Part shown: positions 39,734 through 42,832 of the stretch, piece after piece | Numbering within the stretch: the stretch's first letter is position 1 | Layout: each line of letters starts with the position of its first letter | Assembly (NCBI GenBank): GCA_041650475.1 | Contig: JBAZLD010000011.1 | Span: forward strand, 1-42,832 | Source: JAIPGX01 sp041650475 | GTDB taxonomy: Bacteria > Babelota > Babeliae > Babelales > UASB340 | Direction of reading: 5' to 3' | Length of the DNA: 42,832 bases | Position numbers and translations under genes: made by a program | Notes under the pieces: generated by a model | Databases searched by the model: none | Told to the model about the DNA's origin: nothing | The model's input: only the letters and a program-made list of their open reading frames with translations

Positions 39734-42694
39734 GTGTTTTTAAAAAAAAAAAAATTACTAACTTTTTTACTAAATTTGGGCTTTACTTTTTTTGCTTTGA
39801 CTTTTCAAAGCAATGAATTTGATTATAAAAAAATTTTTGCCGATATAGACGATAAATTAGAATTAAAAGAAAAAAATAGCTCATTTTATTTAAGCAAATT
39901 AACTTTTAATTCTGACGTCCCATTTTCTTATGAAGAGTTTTTATATCTAACAGATTTAAAAGAGAAAAATTTTTTTAAAGCTAAAGATGTTTATAAAGCT
40001 TATAAAAATTTAATAGTTAAAAAACGATTCAGCAAAATTGATATTGAAATCTCAGATGATTCTGAGGGTAAGAATATAAATTTTAATCTTTTTGGTAATT
40101 GGGTATTCAAGAAAGTTGAGCTCAAAAATATTTGGTTTGATAGAGATCAATATTTAAATTTATATTTGCAGCAGCCAGGTGATGCTTTTGAAATTTCTTT
40201 ACATGAAGAATCAATAAAAGCTATAGAAAAATATTTACATGATAATGGTTTTTTTAATTGTGAAATTAATGATGAATTAATTTACAAAAAAACAAATAAA
40301 ATAATTATTGTAGAATTATCAGTAAAAAAAAATAAATGTTTCAAGGTAAATAAAGTAGATTTTCAAATTCAAGGCAATAAGAATCAAAAAGATATTGTTC
40401 AAGAAAATATAGATAAATTTAAAGATAGCTTGATGAGAAAAATAGGCAACAGATTATTGGGAAAAGATTTTTCTAAAAAACTAATAGATAAGCAAGTTGA
40501 TATTATTAAAAAATTTTTTAAAAAAAAATCTTTTTTAAGTTGTCATATCTCAGCCAAAAGAGTAATAAACAAAAATACTCATAAAGTAAATATTATATTC
40601 AATATAAAATTAGGAAAAAGAAAAATTTTAAATTTTAGTGGTAATGCGCTTTTTACAGAAAAACAGATAAAAGAAGATATTTTAGGAGAAGATTTTCCTG
40701 ATTGGCTTTTTGTTCCAGAAATTATAATGCAACATTTGATTTTTGAATATCGAACAAAAGGTTATTGGAAAGTTTCAATTTCACATCGTCAAGATGACAA
40801 AGGGGTTTTATTTTTTGAAATAAAAGAAGGAGAACCCATTTTAATTAAAGACGTGAGCTTGAAAGATTTGAAAAATGGGCAAACTGATAATGCAAATTTA
40901 ATTAGTCAGGATAAATTATTTTTTAGTGATTTAATAAATAAAAAAGAATTTGATGAAAAGCTTTTGCAAAATAATATAGAAAATTTAAAAAATTATTATT
41001 TATCTAATGGATTTTGGGATTTTGAAGTTAACGATAAAAAATTTGTTAAAACAAGTGAGCAAAATTTATATTCAATTGTTTTATTGGTAAAAAGAGGGGT
41101 TCAAAGATTTTGGGGTGGATTTAAAATAGAAGAATTTGAATTTTTAGAAAAAATGGATTTTTTCAAAAAATATTCTTTTGAAAAAAAAGAAAACTTAATT
41201 CCATTTAACTATTCTTGGCTTCAGGAACAAAAAAATTTTTTAATAAAATATTTTCAAGGTCAGGGATATTGGTATGCAGATGTTTATCCAGAATTAAAAA
41301 CATTTACTATTGCAGTAAAACCTGCTGAAGAAAATTGTGTACAGGTTTATGTAAATTGGAAAATTAAATTAGGTCCAAAAATTAAATTTGGAAAAATTTT
41401 AATTAGAGGTAACACTAAATTACCGTTTAAAAGAATACTTAAAGAACTAAGATTTAAAGAAGGTGATCCGTGGGATAGAAAAAAAATTGATCTAACCAGA
41501 GCGAGTTTAAAAAAACTTGATATTTTTAAACATGTACAATTGAGACAATACAAATTATTAAAAAATAAAAATGAAAAAAATCAACCGGTTATCTTAAATT
41601 TAATAGATGATGATCCTATTCAGGCCAGATTAAGACTTGGTTATTTTTTAACCAGTAAAAATTTCTTGTTTAAAAGAGAATCCACTTATGCTGCTGGTGG
41701 TTCTATTGTGTTTAAAAATGTAACTAACAATGCCGACAAGTTGCAGTTAAATGCAGATTTTACAAAATTTGAAAGAAAAATAAATTTTGATTATCAGCAA
41801 CCCAATCCATTTGGTTTGTCTTTTGATGATTTTTTTTTAATGGGAAAATTAAAAGCGTATTCAAACAAATTTATTCACCCTGTTCAAATTGGTAATAGTG
41901 GTTCTGCTTTTCAGGCTTTAACTAATGGTTTTTCTTTGGGTATGAACATAGAATATAAAAGTGATCATTTTTTTGGAGTGAATCTTGGTAATGAATGGGT
42001 TAACACTCAAAAGGTTAGGGGTAATCTAAATTTTGATCAAAATATGGTTAATAAAACTTTGCCATATTTTTTTATAGAACCTAATTTTGTTGTAGATAAA
42101 CTTGATGACAAGCTTAATGTCAAAAAAGGTAGTTTAACTTTTTTTGCTTTAAAATTTATGATTCCTGAATATTCGGGCGAAGTTACTGGAAAATTTATGT
42201 TTGAACAATCTTTATTTTACCCATTTTTTGACAATATAATTTTGGGTGCTCGACTTCGTTTTGGCCATATATTTAGACAAGAGTTTAATAGAGTTCAACC
42301 TATTGAACGCTTTTTTTTAGGAGGACCATATTCTGTTAGAGGTTATGAGAAAGACGCTATTCCTCCTCTTGGTGTTTCGTATAAAACTAATCCTGATGGA
42401 ACAATAGAAAAATTGTACACAATTCAGGGTGGCAGTTCGATGATAAATGCAAATATAGAATTACGTTTTCCAATCTATAAAGCATTTGGAGGAGTTCTTT
42501 TTCAAGATTTTGGCGTGCTTAGCCAAACTGGTTTTAGTGGTTTTAGGGGCAGATGGTATCCTGCATCTGGCTTTGGTTTAAGATATCAAACTCCTATAGG
42601 TGCGTTACGATTTGATATTGGATGGAAATGGAAAGATAGATTGCCAGGAGATTCTTCATATGCCTGGTATTTAACTTTAGGCCAAGCTTTTTAA
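39734..42694 (+). CDS. bamA: Outer-membrane assembly factor BamA (Omp85 family)
   Basis: The start is set at GTG 39,734, since TTTGGAG lies 6 bases upstream; a TTG at 39,722 has no such site. The 986-residue product has a signal peptide (about 1-26), several POTRA domains (about 40-620, seen as repeated GxF/GYW-F-V-x patterns, e.g. LHDNGFFNCEI, YRTKGYWKVSI, YFQGQGYWYADV, ILIRGNTKLPFKRIL) and a C-terminal beta barrel. The barrel carries RFFLGGPYSVRGYEKDAIPP, the conserved VRGF/Y lid-lock motif, and ends LTLGQAF. It is longer than E. coli BamA (810), mostly in the POTRA part. It inserts outer-membrane proteins such as the barrel at 18,593. A run of 13 A occurs at codons 3-7. Confidence 0.93.
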   Translation: MFLKKKKLLTFLLNLGFTFFALTFQSNEFDYKKIFADIDDKLELKEKNSSFYLSKLTFNSDVPFSYEEFLYLTDLKEKNFFKAKDVYKAYKNLIVKKRFSKIDIEISDDSEGKNINFNLFGNWVFKKVELKNIWFDRDQYLNLYLQQPGDAFEISLHEESIKAIEKYLHDNGFFNCEINDELIYKKTNKIIIVELSVKKNKCFKVNKVDFQIQGNKNQKDIVQENIDKFKDSLMRKIGNRLLGKDFSKKLIDKQVDIIKKFFKKKSFLSCHISAKRVINKNTHKVNIIFNIKLGKRKILNFSGNALFTEKQIKEDILGEDFPDWLFVPEIIMQHLIFEYRTKGYWKVSISHRQDDKGVLFFEIKEGEPILIKDVSLKDLKNGQTDNANLISQDKLFFSDLINKKEFDEKLLQNNIENLKNYYLSNGFWDFEVNDKKFVKTSEQNLYSIVLLVKRGVQRFWGGFKIEEFEFLEKMDFFKKYSFEKKENLIPFNYSWLQEQKNFLIKYFQGQGYWYADVYPELKTFTIAVKPAEENCVQVYVNWKIKLGPKIKFGKILIRGNTKLPFKRILKELRFKEGDPWDRKKIDLTRASLKKLDIFKHVQLRQYKLLKNKNEKNQPVILNLIDDDPIQARLRLGYFLTSKNFLFKRESTYAAGGSIVFKNVTNNADKLQLNADFTKFERKINFDYQQPNPFGLSFDDFFLMGKLKAYSNKFIHPVQIGNSGSAFQALTNGFSLGMNIEYKSDHFFGVNLGNEWVNTQKVRGNLNFDQNMVNKTLPYFFIEPNFVVDKLDDKLNVKKGSLTFFALKFMIPEYSGEVTGKFMFEQSLFYPFFDNIILGARLRFGHIFRQEFNRVQPIERFFLGGPYSVRGYEKDAIPPLGVSYKTNPDGTIEKLYTIQGGSSMINANIELRFPIYKAFGGVLFQDFGVLSQTGFSGFRGRWYPASGFGLRYQTPIGALRFDIGWKWKDRLPGDSSYAWYLTLGQAF

Positions 42695-42734
42695 TAAATA
42701 ACGCCAGTTCGATAATTAAAAATTAAATTTTAAT

Positions 42735-42793
42735 GCGCGGGGCACCAGCGTTGCTTCGCCCAGCGCTACCATAAGTTGGCCTGCATTGCAGGC
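42735..42793. repeat. G+C-rich double-hairpin element downstream of bamA
   Basis: Two hairpins in an AT-rich gap: AGCGTTG-CTTCGCC-CAGCGCT (7 bp with one wobble, 42,747-42,767) and GCCTGC-ATT-GCAGGC (6 bp, 42,779-42,793). There is no T-tract, so it is not a typical terminator. It shares TTGGCCTGC with the element next to tRNA-Val. Confidence 0.45.
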
Positions 42794-42832
42794 AAAGTAA
42801 TTAATTTTTAAAACATCAAATATTATTTTATA

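Overview
This AT-rich window (most genes near 28-32 % G+C by eye) comes from a Gram-negative-type bacterium. It has a BamA/Omp85 assembly protein, an outer-membrane barrel ending in Phe, and many Sec signal peptides. Its content suggests a host-dependent lifestyle: secreted leucine-rich-repeat (LRR) proteins of eukaryotic style, a concentrative nucleoside transporter, several nucleoside-salvage enzymes, and only fragments of the usual division and ATP-synthase gene clusters. This profile resembles Candidatus Dependentiae/Babeliae (TM6), a phylum of protist endosymbionts. That assignment is inference from gene content and style; there is no rRNA in the window.

Left part (1 to about 19,700) is an accessory region. 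It holds exported multidomain enzymes: HAD-Nudix (cut by the window edge), TylF-like methyltransferase-HAD, and PAF-acetylhydrolase-kinase. It also holds three intact secreted LRR proteins, an LRR fragment, a large coiled-coil protein, a possibly inactive peptidase-MA protein and a G+C-richer beta-barrel protein. Cytosolic enzymes are mixed in: a ComB-like phosphatase, a DapA-family aldolase, nucleoside deoxyribosyltransferase, guanine deaminase and an AAA/DUF4143 ATPase. Duplications and decay are frequent: a duplicated LRR unit with an antitoxin-like remnant, 136-bp direct repeats around an LRR gene, and broken short ORFs. tRNA-Asn(GTT) and tRNA-Val(TAC) lie at about 15.5-15.8 kb.

Middle (19,979 to 32,311) is mostly housekeeping on the + strand: rlmB, an ftsQ-like gene, ftsA, ftsZ, pgeF, phosphoglucose/phosphomannose isomerase, rpmE, prfA and a CNT nucleoside transporter. 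Two small exported unknowns, mnmA and a metallo-beta-lactamase-fold hydrolase follow.

Right part (32,256 to 42,832): a C-terminally short GT4 glycosyltransferase on the - strand, then ppsA, a small membrane protein, F0 subunit a, a fused c subunit of four hairpins (eight membrane helices), a second GT4 enzyme carrying a G+C-rich in-frame insert, acylphosphatase, tRNA-Glu(CTC) and bamA.

Taken together, the nucleoside genes (transporter, deoxyribosyltransferase, guanine deaminase, PgeF) describe import and salvage of host nucleosides. The exported fusion enzymes and LRR proteins are plausible host-facing factors. The most unusual features are the four-hairpin fused c subunit, the exported enzyme fusions and the G+C-rich element inserted in frame in a glycosyltransferase.
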